Made by a program: the position numbers and the translations under genes. From assembly GCA_947494035.1 (NCBI GenBank), contig CANLTN010000020.1, positions 9,554 to 73,553 of the forward strand: a stretch of DNA of 64,000 bases, given 5' to 3'. Shown one piece after another: positions 43,018 through 51,797 of the stretch. Positions within the stretch are counted from its first letter, which is position 1, and every line of letters begins with the position of its first letter. The DNA is from Pseudovibrio sp947494035 (GTDB taxonomy: Bacteria; Pseudomonadota; Alphaproteobacteria; Rhizobiales; Stappiaceae). The notes under the pieces are model-generated. The model searched no databases. It saw nothing but the letters and a program-made list of their open reading frames with translations, and was not told the origin of the DNA.

Positions 43018-43494
43018 AGGTGCCACTCTCTAAACGCCGCTTTGCGCTTATATTGTTATTCCCTCAAGACTGACCAATATTTAAACAAGGCCAGCATGAC
43101 ATTCTCGCGACGGAGGCTCGTCATTTCGTCAGTTTTCCCAAATGGGAAGTCCCTGAAGACCTAGCGAAACCAAGCCTTACGGCGGTCTGGCTAAATCAGC
43201 AAGTAATGTCAAACCCCGCTGATATATTCGCGGGGCGTGTTGGGGTTATATCTTTAGCAGGTTTAATAAATCAAGCCGGAGAGCCGTTTAGAGAAAATGA
43301 TGCAATCGCAAGTCTTCTCCAAGTGCAATAGAATTGCTTAATCGGTGCCAAGCCTAATGTTTAAGTCTTCCTACGAAGGAGACCTTCTCTTTCCAATAGG
43401 TTTGGTGGTTGTATTTGGGTGACCCGCCCTCTTAATTTTGCAATTTCTCATCGTGCTGTCTCAAATGTTTCAAATGTGTTTGATGATCAGAAAC
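43018..43494. other. Intergenic region between phoR and the LysR gene
   Basis: About 480 bases with no convincing gene. One hairpin, CCCCGC / GCGGGG (43214-43235), could end the LysR transcript, though it lies about 260 bases from its stop and has only a short T run on the minus strand. The phoR promoter must lie near the left end. Confidence 0.4.
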
Positions 43495-44409
43495 TTACTC
43501 CAAAGACGATTTCACCTGATTAATGAACCAGCGATGGATGGGGTTATGTTCATCGCGCCGGTGATACGTCGCTGAAACAGGGTATGATTGAAGCGGTATA
43601 GGCGCACTCCGAACATCCAAATCAAATTTTGGAGCAAAAGCTTTTGCCATTTTTGTAGGAATGATAGCAACTAAGTCAGTTTTCGCGATGACTTCCAGTG
43701 CTGGAACAAAAAGTGGAACCGAAACTGAAACCCGCCGCTTGAGGCCGTACTCTCGCAGAGCATCATCAACTATTCCAGTGAGGCTACCGTTTGGAGAAAT
43801 CAAAAGGTGTTTGAGGCGACAATAGGATTCCAAAGTCAATTCATCGGGAAGTTCGCTACCACTTTTTCGGCTAACAAGACTGTAATCTTCGTCATACAGC
43901 TTCTCAATCACAAGACTGGTATTTTGATGGTCCATATGTCCAAGAGCCATATCAATTCGCCCGTTTAAAAGGTCCTGCAAGCTGTCATTCTGGTCGAATA
44001 TTCCCGTAGAAAGCCGCAGGTTGGGCGCAACTGCAAACAACCTCTCGAGAAGCGGGGGTAGCAACATACTGAGTATATGGTCCCTCATAGCAACTCTCAG
44101 CGTGACTGTGCTTGTTAACGGTTGAAACTCCGTGGGGCCATTCAGCAAACCATTCAGAGATTCAACTATCGTACGAATTCTTGGCTCGATGCTCAGGGCA
44201 AATGCAGTGGGTTCAAGGCCGTCCGGTTTACGCAGGAACAACTTATCATCGAAGACCTCTCGAAGTCGGTTTAGTGAGTGTGTTATGGACGACTGACTAA
44301 GTCCCATTTGTTCAGCAGTTGTTGTTGCTTTGCGGTAGCGCATAACGCCCAAGAAGACGAGAAGAACGGTTAGGTCGAGCCGCCGCAATTTAATTTCATC
44401 GATATCCAT
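43495..44409 (-). CDS. LysR-family transcriptional regulator (NodD-like group)
   Basis: 304 residues. Helix-turn-helix at about 20-65 (FLGVMRYRKATTTAEQMGLS and HSLNRLREVFDDKLFLRKPD), then a periplasmic-binding-like effector domain. Opening LRRLDLTVLLVF and the general make-up resemble the NodD/LeuO branch. It is divergent, 144 bases, from a YdcZ-type transporter that it probably controls (inference from gene pairing). The shared upstream region is the natural place for its operator; no clear T-N11-A motif was singled out. Confidence 0.88.
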   Translation of the reverse strand: MDIDEIKLRRLDLTVLLVFLGVMRYRKATTTAEQMGLSQSSITHSLNRLREVFDDKLFLRKPDGLEPTAFALSIEPRIRTIVESLNGLLNGPTEFQPLTSTVTLRVAMRDHILSMLLPPLLERLFAVAPNLRLSTGIFDQNDSLQDLLNGRIDMALGHMDHQNTSLVIEKLYDEDYSLVSRKSGSELPDELTLESYCRLKHLLISPNGSLTGIVDDALREYGLKRRVSVSVPLFVPALEVIAKTDLVAIIPTKMAKAFAPKFDLDVRSAPIPLQSYPVSATYHRRDEHNPIHRWFINQVKSSLE

Positions 44410-44553
44410 TTTCTATATTTTTCACTGTAATTGAATTCGGTCAAGCGATAGCGTTCCCCCAACTTAGTGAACCTAGATACACAATCGCAAACCGGTGGTC
44501 GGCAATATGGCGAGCACTCGATTGCGATAGTAAAACTCAGATCGGTGCTAGCA

Positions 44554-45000
44554 ATGAACAGTTGGGTGCTAATTCTTTTTGCGATGACCACTGGAGCCGT
44601 CGTTCCATTTCAGCTCATATTTAATGGCCAGTTGGGCGCGGTGACGAAGAATGTTTTCACGGCATCTCTGTTCGTGTTCCTTATCGGATCAGTGGTTCTC
44701 ACTGTGATCCTGCTTTTATCGCGCCCTGAAGTACCTAGATTAAACGACCTTGTTGCAGCTCCGTTTACTGCATGGTTTGGCGGCTTCATAGCTGCTGGCT
44801 ATATTATTTCAATCGTCTTCATTACGCCGCGACTTGGAGTGGGTTTGACAACCGGTTTTATTCTGGTTGGTCAAGTTGTTGCAGCGCTTCTTTTGGACCA
44901 CTATGGGGCATTTGGTAATGCCCAACATACGCTGAATATCGGCAGATTTATTGGATTTGCGTTCATGGTAACTGGTATAGGCTTCATTAAATACTTCTAG
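44554..45000 (+). CDS. YdcZ-like (DUF606) membrane transporter
   Basis: 148-residue protein with five hydrophobic segments: LILFAMTTGAVVPFQLIFN, then VFTASLFVFLIGSVVLTVIL, FGGFIAAGYIISIVFITPRLG, GLTTGFILVGQVVAALLLDHYG and FIGFAFMVTGIGFI. This pattern is DUF606, a half-size member of the drug/metabolite transporter clan, likely acting as a dimer. Start at MNSWVLIL; an upstream in-frame start at 44467 adds 29 polar residues. Substrate unknown. Confidence 0.8.
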   Translation: MNSWVLILFAMTTGAVVPFQLIFNGQLGAVTKNVFTASLFVFLIGSVVLTVILLLSRPEVPRLNDLVAAPFTAWFGGFIAAGYIISIVFITPRLGVGLTTGFILVGQVVAALLLDHYGAFGNAQHTLNIGRFIGFAFMVTGIGFIKYF

Positions 45001-45133
45001 AGCACGTTAGATTTGATACCTTCATGTGTCGCATACAGGCGAAAACCCTAAATAGGTTCTGCATATGAAGCCAAAGGTTTGATGGGGCACCTTTTCCGGC
45101 GGCACTTTTGCAGCGCGTAACAAAGAGCGAATA

Positions 45134-45715
45134 ATGGACAATACTCTGGAGAAACTGGAGACTGCGATTTCGCAGGAGAATTGGGCTGAAGCCGAGAAGC
45201 ACATTTTGTTTTTGCTGGAAACTGATCAGACCAATCCCAGCCTGTGGTACAATCTTGGTCTTGTCCGGCGCCGCTCCGGCAACAATGCGCAGGCCCTTGA
45301 GGATTTTGCGAGGACGCTTGAACTTGCGCCTCAGCATAAGGGAGCGATGTTTGAACGGGCTGCTGCCCATCTTGATCTTGAGAACTTTAACGCCGCACTC
45401 AATGACTTTGCCGAGTTTACTGCCGCCTATCCGGATGACAGTGACGGACTGCTGAACCTTGCCCGTGTTGCGCTGCACATGGAGGTTCCGGAGCTTGCCC
45501 TGCAAGCCTTCCAGAAACGGGCTGGAATGGAGAATGATGCAGAGAACATTCTTGGTGCAGCTGAAGCCATGCAGATGATGGGCGATGAGCAAGGCATCAG
45601 CATGCTGCGTCGGCTGTTTGCCAACAACCCGGCGGTACGGCCTGAACTCTTGAAGATCATGAGTCAGGGCTCCCATGGCCGTGTGCCGCTCAGCTCAAAG
45701 GCTATTTTGCCTTAA
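45134..45715 (+). CDS. Tetratricopeptide-repeat protein
   Basis: 193-residue soluble protein, mostly helical, with about four TPR units (WAEAEKHILFLLETDQTNPS, LWYNLGLVRRRSGNNAQALE, AMFERAAAHLDLENFNAALN, DGLLNLARVALHMEVPELAL). No signal peptide. TPR proteins mediate protein-protein contacts; partner unknown. Upstream 130 bases contain an imperfect inverted repeat (ACCTTCAT ... ATGAAG). Confidence 0.8.
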   Translation: MDNTLEKLETAISQENWAEAEKHILFLLETDQTNPSLWYNLGLVRRRSGNNAQALEDFARTLELAPQHKGAMFERAAAHLDLENFNAALNDFAEFTAAYPDDSDGLLNLARVALHMEVPELALQAFQKRAGMENDAENILGAAEAMQMMGDEQGISMLRRLFANNPAVRPELLKIMSQGSHGRVPLSSKAILP

Positions 45716-45755
45716 GAGCCCCTCCCCGACCTGACAGTGGCTACGGACCCACGCC

Positions 45756-46472
45756 TCAGGCGTCCACGGATCGCTTGGCGCGGACGGATTTGCGGTAGTG
45801 GCCGGGTTCTGCCTGTAGTTTGTTTTGTGTGTCCAGATGGGTTTCGAACTCTGCTTCATCCATGGGCGCACAGTCCAGCTCCAATGCCTCGCGCTTGAAC
45901 GGGAAGCCTTGCGCGATGGGCGTTCCGGCTTTCAGCGTGCCTTCGAACTTTGCATCCCTCCAGAGCGCGGGGAAGTGTACAAACCCGCCTTTAAACCGGT
46001 CACAGTCGACCACACCAGCCAGCGTTTTGAAGGGCAGTTCTTCGCGGTTGAGCGGATGGGTGAAGAGCATTGAAACGCCCTCGGGCGCTTCAATGCTCCA
46101 GAAGTTGTTGAGCTTGATGATGAAATCACCTGTACGGGTACCCAATGGGGCACCCGTCGCCTGTTCTGGCACATGGAGGCCGATGGGGGATCTGGTTTGC
46201 TGTGCTTTGGGCGAGACGGGTTTGGGCCAATCCCATGACAGTTCGCCGTCTTTCATGGTCACATCACAGGGCAGCCTGAAGAGGATACCCGTGGAGAAGC
46301 CGTCGATGATTGGCGGGCAGTGTTTGAGCGTGCGCACCTGTTCGTTGCCCAACAGCTCACTCTGGACGGTTGAGGGCACATCTTTGAGCCAGTCGGGAAG
46401 CGCGGCTTTGGCTTCTACCGGCTCGGGAATGTGCCCGTGCAGTTCCGGCAGGCAGCGAAACTTGAGTTTCAT
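45756..46472 (-). CDS. Conserved hypothetical protein in a polyamine-type transporter operon
   Basis: 238-residue soluble protein that I do not recognise. Visible conserved-looking patches are CLPELHGHIPEPVEAKAALP, PDWLKDVPS, RTLKHCPPIIDG, FTHPLNREELPF and VDCDRFKGGFVHFPALW. No signal, no membrane helix. It starts 8 bases after the SRPBCC gene stop (GGGGA ribosome site), so it is almost surely the last gene of the transporter operon. Function unknown. Confidence 0.72.
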   Translation of the reverse strand: MKLKFRCLPELHGHIPEPVEAKAALPDWLKDVPSTVQSELLGNEQVRTLKHCPPIIDGFSTGILFRLPCDVTMKDGELSWDWPKPVSPKAQQTRSPIGLHVPEQATGAPLGTRTGDFIIKLNNFWSIEAPEGVSMLFTHPLNREELPFKTLAGVVDCDRFKGGFVHFPALWRDAKFEGTLKAGTPIAQGFPFKREALELDCAPMDEAEFETHLDTQNKLQAEPGHYRKSVRAKRSVDA

Positions 46473-46480
46473 GAAGTCCC

Positions 46481-46969
46481 CTAAAATCTTCCGATGGCCG
46501 TTTTCAGTGCGCTCAGGCAGTAGGCCCACCCTGCGCTGGAGTTCATAGCGCGCAGGTACTCGCGCCATCCTTCTCCATAGCGCTCAAATTGGCTGTGCAC
46601 CAGTTGGAGCTGTGCTCCATGCTCAGTATCTGAAAACTGGAGGGTCACGATTCCGGCTTTTTGCGGGTCCTCGATGAGCAGGCGTTTGGGCGAAATTTGC
46701 CAGGCTAGGACGATTTTGGCACCCTCCTCTAGCTCCTGAATGGTGCCCCATTGCAGGCGTCTGCCGTCTTCCACATCTTCAAAGCATGAGCCGCCAATCA
46801 GCGGCTCGATGCCAAGAGCACCTTCGGGGGAGAACCTGTATTCAGCAGGCCACCAGGCATCAATGTTCTCAAGAAAGAACGCGTAAGCGCTTTGGGCAGA
46901 TGCAGGCAGCACAATCTCTGCCTTGCATAATGAAAACTGCTCCAGAACACCTGTTTCACCTGATGTCAT
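46481..46969 (-). CDS. SRPBCC/AHSA1-type ligand-binding protein
   Basis: 162-residue cytosolic protein of the START/AHSA1 kind: KAEIVLPASAQSAYAFFLE, WWPAEYRFSPEGALGIEP, VEDGRRLQWGTIQELEEG, KIVLAWQISP and a C-terminal helix (GWREYLRAMNSSAGWAYCLS). The fold binds hydrophobic ligands. GGGGGG ribosome site; 19 bases after the permease gene upstream. Ligand and connection to the transporter are unknown. Confidence 0.83.
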   Translation of the reverse strand: MTSGETGVLEQFSLCKAEIVLPASAQSAYAFFLENIDAWWPAEYRFSPEGALGIEPLIGGSCFEDVEDGRRLQWGTIQELEEGAKIVLAWQISPKRLLIEDPQKAGIVTLQFSDTEHGAQLQLVHSQFERYGEGWREYLRAMNSSAGWAYCLSALKTAIGRF

Positions 46970-46988
46970 CGCATCCCCCCAAATACAA

Positions 46989-47825
46989 TCACCCGCGCCC
47001 TTTCCTGCGGCTTGCCATCACGTAGACTGTAGCAGCAATTATGGTAATTGCTACAAAGAGAACACCGATGACATTGATGACAGGGGAAATGCCAAAGCGC
47101 ATGCGTGAGCCAATTTCTGTGACGAGGGTCCAGCTTGGACCAATGGCAAAGAAGGTGGTGTTGTAGTTCTCAATGGACTGCAACAGGGCGATGGCAGCGG
47201 CTGTGAGAATGGTTGGCATGAGAAATGGCAGTGTGATCCGGCGGAACACAAGGAAGGATGAGGCGCCCAGATCAAGTGCCGCTTCTTCCTGTACAATATC
47301 CTGACGCTGCAAACGCGCCATGAACATGAGCATGCAGTAGGAGGCGATGAAGCTGGACTGCGCGATGGTTGCGGTCAGCAGCCCTCCTTCCACGCCAAAG
47401 GCATCGCGCCAGAAGATGAGTGTGGTTGCGCCCAGCACAATGCCCGGTGTGAGCATGGGAGAGACAAGCACGGTGTACAGGAACGTGGTGGCCTGAGACT
47501 TGAGCCGTGTAAGCAGCAAGGCACCGGCCAGCCCAAGCGGGATGGAGATGACAATGACGCCCAGCGCGATGATGAGCGAATGCATCAGCCCGTCAATAAA
47601 ACGCTGATCCTGCGGCAAAGCGCGGAACCATTCCAACGTGAAGCCCTGCCAGTCAATAACTGAAGGTGTTGGCGAGGCGTTGAACGCTGCAATCACCATA
47701 AAGATCATTGGCAGGAACATATAGGCGAAGAAAATCAGCAGATAGCCGTTAAGGATCGCTGCGGCCCAATCGATGGGAGATTTACTCTGTGCCGTCTCGG
47801 TGTGGTTTGCGAGTGTTGCTGTCAT
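46989..47825 (-). CDS. ABC transporter permease, spermidine/putrescine type (PotC-like)
   Basis: 278-residue inner-membrane permease, six helices, with the coupling motif EEAALDLGASSFLVFRRITL. Start at 47825 overlaps the previous permease's stop (ATGA). Second permease of a Pot-type transporter for polyamines or a similar organic cation or acid; substrate not certain. Confidence 0.9.
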   Translation of the reverse strand: MTATLANHTETAQSKSPIDWAAAILNGYLLIFFAYMFLPMIFMVIAAFNASPTPSVIDWQGFTLEWFRALPQDQRFIDGLMHSLIIALGVIVISIPLGLAGALLLTRLKSQATTFLYTVLVSPMLTPGIVLGATTLIFWRDAFGVEGGLLTATIAQSSFIASYCMLMFMARLQRQDIVQEEAALDLGASSFLVFRRITLPFLMPTILTAAAIALLQSIENYNTTFFAIGPSWTLVTEIGSRMRFGISPVINVIGVLFVAITIIAATVYVMASRRKGRG

Positions 47826-49114
47826 TTGGCGATGTCCCGAATACCGACGCGGAAGACCCACATATTGAACATGATAAAGATGATGCAGGCCACCAGAAGG
47901 GCCAGTGAGTAGGCAGCGCCCTGATTCCAGTTGTCCGCCTCAAAGAAGCGGCGGTAGATCACCTGAGAGAACCAGTCAGGGTGCAGGCCACGTCCTACAG
48001 TGCTTGGCACTGCGATGGAGCCTGCGGACAGCATAAAGGTCATGATGGCACCCACGGCGATGCCGGGCTTGGCGTGCGGGAGAACCACGCGCCAGTGAAT
48101 GCGCCATGTGGATGCGCCCAGATCCTTTGCCGCTTCGATCTGGTTTTTGTCCAGCGTGTCGATGGTATTGTAGATCGGGAACACCATGAAGAGCACGTAG
48201 GCGTAGACCATCACGGTGAACACAGCGCCGTTGGAGGCGACAAAGCGGAACCCTTCGCCAGCTTCCATATTGATGATGCCCAGCAAATCAAGGAAACCAT
48301 TCAAGATGCCCTGTTTTTCCAGGATCATGATCCATGAGAAAATTCTGAGCAGCTCGTTGATTGCATAGGGGATCAACAGACCCAGCATAAGGATCGCGAC
48401 TTTGTTGCGGCTGGTGGTGGTTGCGACCGCATAGGCGACCGGATAGCACAGCGCAAACGCCAAAATTGTGACACAGAGCGCGTAGCCAATGGTGGCAAGG
48501 AAGACCTGAAGGTGCACAGAACTCATCATGGTGAAGTTCTTGAGCGAATAGGACTTATCTACCCCAACGGTGTCTGAAGTGGCCTGTTCCTCAGCTTCCA
48601 GCGTGGCGATCCGTTCTTCCAGATCGCCCTTGTCTGCCAGCAGAGGGGCTTCTTCAGCCTCGATTTCCGCAAGGGTGCGGCTTACTGTATTTGCGCTTCC
48701 TACTGAGGGGGCACCAAACGGGTTAAGGTCAGATCTGTCATTGGCCTGCGGGGCGGATGGCGTGCCAAACGGGTTAAGGTCTGAAGCGCCGCCCGACGGT
48801 GCAGGTACAGGTGCAGCGAACGGATTGAGCGAGGACGCCCCTTCCTGCTGGCCCGCTGATGATGTGCCCGCGATCAGATCGTCTTTTTCTGCCTGCAGTT
48901 CATCCAGTCGTATGTTGATCTGGAACACCTGCTCATAGGCGCGGTCGATCTCCACAGCCAGCGTTGCAGCGGCACCGCCTCTGTCTTCAAAAGTAAAGGC
49001 ACGGTCGATCATGGACAGTTGTGGCAATACAATCAGCACAACAATCCAGATTGCGGTCAGGCCCAGAAAGATGGAGGTCAGGCCCTTTCCGTAGCTCTTG
49101 ATCAGACTATTCAC
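47822..49114 (-). CDS. ABC transporter permease, PotB-like, with periplasmic repeat and coiled-coil insertion
   Basis: 430-residue permease, about 140-150 longer than classic PotB. First helix about 13-33; then a periplasmic insertion (about 40-190) of two helical heptad-like segments (VEIDRAYEQVFQINIRLDEL and AEIEAEEAPLLADKGDLEER) flanking three tandem 17-residue repeats (94-144); then the PotB core (NKVAILMLGLLIPYAINELL, AAKDLGASTWRIHWRVVLPH). GTG start overlapping the potA-like stop by eight bases. The insertion's function is unknown. Confidence 0.9.
   Translation of the reverse strand: MNSLIKSYGKGLTSIFLGLTAIWIVVLIVLPQLSMIDRAFTFEDRGGAAATLAVEIDRAYEQVFQINIRLDELQAEKDDLIAGTSSAGQQEGASSLNPFAAPVPAPSGGASDLNPFGTPSAPQANDRSDLNPFGAPSVGSANTVSRTLAEIEAEEAPLLADKGDLEERIATLEAEEQATSDTVGVDKSYSLKNFTMMSSVHLQVFLATIGYALCVTILAFALCYPVAYAVATTTSRNKVAILMLGLLIPYAINELLRIFSWIMILEKQGILNGFLDLLGIINMEAGEGFRFVASNGAVFTVMVYAYVLFMVFPIYNTIDTLDKNQIEAAKDLGASTWRIHWRVVLPHAKPGIAVGAIMTFMLSAGSIAVPSTVGRGLHPDWFSQVIYRRFFEADNWNQGAAYSLALLVACIIFIMFNMWVFRVGIRDIAK
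48683..48835 (-). repeat. Three tandem 51-bp repeats coding for 17-residue NPF units
   Basis: Units SSLNPFAAPVPAPSGGA, SDLNPFGTPSAPQANDR and SDLNPFGAPSVGSANTV in the PotB-like permease. Two copies share an exact 17-base match spaced 51 bases apart (48714-48730 and 48765-48781), consistent with recent duplication. Confidence 0.85.
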
Positions 49115-50192
49115 TGGCCAGCTCTCCCGGACGCATCACAACAGCATCTTGTGCGGAAAACCAGAGTTTCTGGTCAGCACCCAACGGTTGATGGGTCTGC
49201 GCCACATTGGTCACGTGGATGGCGATGGACTGGTCCCCTGCCCGCATGTGCAGGTTTACAAAGGGGCCTTCCATATCGCGGCGCTCCAGAACTGCGGACA
49301 GACCGTTTTGCTGGCCCTGCTTTTCTTCCAAAGACATACGCTCAGGACGGACAAAAAGGATTGCCTCCTCACCCTCGTTCAGGCCGTGTGTGTTCTGGCC
49401 GAACAGTTTGCCGTGGGATGTTTCCAGAATAGCGTAGCCGTTCTCTTTACCAACGACCTTGCCTTTGAAGATGTTCTGCTCGCCGACAAAACTTGCCACA
49501 AACGGTGTTTTGGGGTGAGCGTAGATTTCATCGGAAGTGGCGACCTGTTCCACCACGCCCTTGTTCATGACAGCAACGCGGTCAGACATGGTCAGCGCTT
49601 CGCCCTGATCGTGGGTGATGTAGATGAAGGTGACGCCGGTTTTGCGCTGCAGGTCTTTCAACTCGGCGCGCATGTGCTGGCGCAGCTTCAAATCGAGTGC
49701 AGAAAGCGGTTCATCCAGCAGGAGCACGGAGGGCTCAACTGCAAGGGCGCGGGCAATGGCGACGCGTTGGCGCTGTCCACCTGATAATGCTGTCGGCAGT
49801 TTATCACCCTGCCCGTCCAGCGCGACCAGATCCAAAAGCTCCTCGGCCTTCGCATAGCGGACTTTTTTGGAGATGCCGCGAGCTTCCAAACCGAAGGCGA
49901 TGTTGTCACGCACGCTCATGAGCGGGAACAGCGCAAGGTTCTGGAAGATCAGCGCGGTTGGTCTGGCGTTGGCGCGAATGCCGGACATGTCCTTGTCGCC
50001 TATGACCACGCGTCCGCGGGTGGGATTAAGGAACCCTGAGATCATGCGCAAAATAGTTGTTTTTCCGCAGCCGGACGGGCCGAGGATAGAGAAAAACTCA
50101 CCAGCGTTGATTTTAAGGTCAGTGGGCTGCACAGCGACAAAGTCGCCAAAATTCATGGAGAGATCTTCGAGGATTACATCATTGCCACGCAT
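49107..50192 (-). CDS. ABC transporter ATPase, PotA-like
   Basis: 361-residue ATP-binding subunit: Walker A GPSGCGKTTILRM, signature LSGGQRQRVAIARALAVEP, Walker B LLLDEPLSALD, H-loop ITHD, followed by a C-terminal TOBE domain (about 245-355) with a regulatory OB fold as in PotA/MalK. Second gene of the operon; a strong hairpin lies between it and the binding-protein gene. Confidence 0.92.
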   Translation of the reverse strand: MRGNDVILEDLSMNFGDFVAVQPTDLKINAGEFFSILGPSGCGKTTILRMISGFLNPTRGRVVIGDKDMSGIRANARPTALIFQNLALFPLMSVRDNIAFGLEARGISKKVRYAKAEELLDLVALDGQGDKLPTALSGGQRQRVAIARALAVEPSVLLLDEPLSALDLKLRQHMRAELKDLQRKTGVTFIYITHDQGEALTMSDRVAVMNKGVVEQVATSDEIYAHPKTPFVASFVGEQNIFKGKVVGKENGYAILETSHGKLFGQNTHGLNEGEEAILFVRPERMSLEEKQGQQNGLSAVLERRDMEGPFVNLHMRAGDQSIAIHVTNVAQTHQPLGADQKLWFSAQDAVVMRPGELASE

Positions 50193-50330
50193 GAAATGCC
50201 TATTGTTCTAATTTCAGTATTGAAGGGCTGGAAACTCGTTGGTTCCCAGATGCCCGTTGCTTTTTCGGAGGGCAACTCCTGCTCAGCAAAGCAGTTTTTA
50301 TTTTTTTGAAAGGGCTTCGCGAGCTGAAAT

Positions 50331-50358
50331 GCAAAGCGCGGCAGATGCCGCGCTTTGC
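50331..50358 (-). promoter_or_regulatory. Hairpin between binding-protein and ATPase genes
   Basis: Perfect 13-base palindromic arms GCAAAGCGCGGCA / TGCCGCGCTTTGC separated by two bases, 11 bases after the binding-protein stop and about 140 before the next start. No T run, so probably an mRNA-stabilising element that raises the binding-protein level rather than a terminator. Confidence 0.75.
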
Positions 50359-50369
50359 TGCCACCGCAA

Positions 50370-51497
50370 TTAAGCGTTGGTGATCCGTTCAACGTATTCC
50401 TGGCGCAGTGTAGCAAACCATGGCGTATCAGCCGGGTACCACCACAGGTTGGCAAGAGTTTCGTCGTTATAGATCTCGAGGAACTGGTTCTTGTAGGTTT
50501 CGCCCGCATGGTTTGCAGCTCCGACAACAGCCGAGTTGTAGCCGGTGTTTGCGCTGAACATGCCTGCCATTTGCGGATCAAGCATGGCGTTGATGAACGC
50601 GTAGGCCTGCTGAACGTTTTCCGCACCACTTGGAATACCAATGGAATCCATCCAGGTCATGCCGCCTTCTTTTGGCATGCGGTATTTCCATTTTGAATCT
50701 TCACGGCTGAGCAGAAGACCGGTTGTATCCCAGGACTGACCGACGCTCGCACCAGCCTGCTTGAAGGCGTTGGTGGCTTCGGTGCCGTTGTTCCAGAATG
50801 CAGCGATGTTTTGCTTGTGCTCGATGATGAATTTAGCAATTTCGCCCCAGATGCGGTGCGCGTCTTCTTCTGACTTGTAAACGTCGAGCATGCGGTTGGA
50901 CTCAAGAGCGCCAGTGCTTTCCAGATACAGGCCAACACCGATCATGCCGGATTTCTGACGGAAGGTTGCCTTGCCAACGGCGTCCGGTGTCCAGAGGGAG
51001 CCGTAGGAAACGTCTTCATCTGCCATCGGGAATACGGAGCTGTCGAAGGTGATTGCCTCTGTGCCCCAGTCGAATGGCAGCAGCATGCGCCGACCACGGT
51101 AGGTGCCGCCCAGTCTTACACTGTCGCGCAGCATGGAAGGAACAATCGCGCTCACATTGAGGCGGCTCTCATCCAGTGGCGCCAGCAGGTCTTCGCCGTA
51201 GTAGTTGGTGCCGTTGGTGATGGACGGGAAGATAACGTCGAAGCCTTTGCCGCCAGCAGCTTTGAGCTTCTGTTCTGCTTCATCGTTGGAGCCGAAGGTA
51301 GACAGGTTGATCTTGATACCGGTATCACCTTCAAACTTGGCGATCATGTTTTCCTGAATGTAATCGCCCCACGCGAATACATTCACCTGACCGGATGATG
51401 CGAGCGCATCGGAAGCTTTCAAGATTGCAGGAGCGGCAACGGCTGCAGCAGATGCAGCGGCGGTGCCTTTAATTACGGAACGACGTGTAATAGACAT
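50370..51497 (-). CDS. Periplasmic polyamine-type solute-binding protein (PotD/SpuD-like), Tat signal
   Basis: 375 residues. A twin-arginine signal (SITRRSVIKGTAAASAAA, cleavage near ALA-SSG) indicates export in folded form. Mature protein opens QVNVFAWGDYIQENMIAKFE, the PotD/PotF-type start, with DVIFPSITNGTNYY, LLPFDWGTEAITFD, and MDSIGIPSGAENVQQAYAFI. Polyamine or related organic ligands are likely. First gene of the six-gene operon; intergenic hairpin follows. Confidence 0.9.
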   Translation of the reverse strand: MSITRRSVIKGTAAASAAAVAAPAILKASDALASSGQVNVFAWGDYIQENMIAKFEGDTGIKINLSTFGSNDEAEQKLKAAGGKGFDVIFPSITNGTNYYGEDLLAPLDESRLNVSAIVPSMLRDSVRLGGTYRGRRMLLPFDWGTEAITFDSSVFPMADEDVSYGSLWTPDAVGKATFRQKSGMIGVGLYLESTGALESNRMLDVYKSEEDAHRIWGEIAKFIIEHKQNIAAFWNNGTEATNAFKQAGASVGQSWDTTGLLLSREDSKWKYRMPKEGGMTWMDSIGIPSGAENVQQAYAFINAMLDPQMAGMFSANTGYNSAVVGAANHAGETYKNQFLEIYNDETLANLWWYPADTPWFATLRQEYVERITNA

Positions 51498-51739
51498 TAA
51501 CGGGCCCTCAAGAGATAAAGAATTCTAATATAGTAACCGACATGCAGCAATGAGATCCGGCACTACTCCGGCTCCATCATCATAACAGCTAACAGCAGCC
51601 TACGACGGTGCCATGACAAGTTATATTTGTTAACCTATAAAGCGTAGCTCATTCTTATCGAGCTGCGCAATATTAGATTTGAACTTCTCTAATTAAAACA
51701 AAGAAATTTAAGTAATCTCAATATATTATTCGAATAAAA

Positions 51740-51775
51740 CGTAAAAAGGGAGCCCCCTTTCTGGTACTCCCTTGT
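51740..51775 (-). terminator. Terminator of the Mn/Zn transporter operon
   Basis: Minus strand: stem AAGGGAG / CTCCCTT with a 14-base loop, followed by TTTTACGTTTTATT, about 25-60 bases after the last permease stop. Confidence 0.75.
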
Positions 51776-51797
51776 AAAAATAAACGTTTACGCCGCC

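Noticed and set aside
41749..43164. Open frame of 471 codons on the plus strand
   Set aside because: It is antisense to phoR over nearly its whole length; its peptide has no recognisable domain, while phoR has all kinase motifs.
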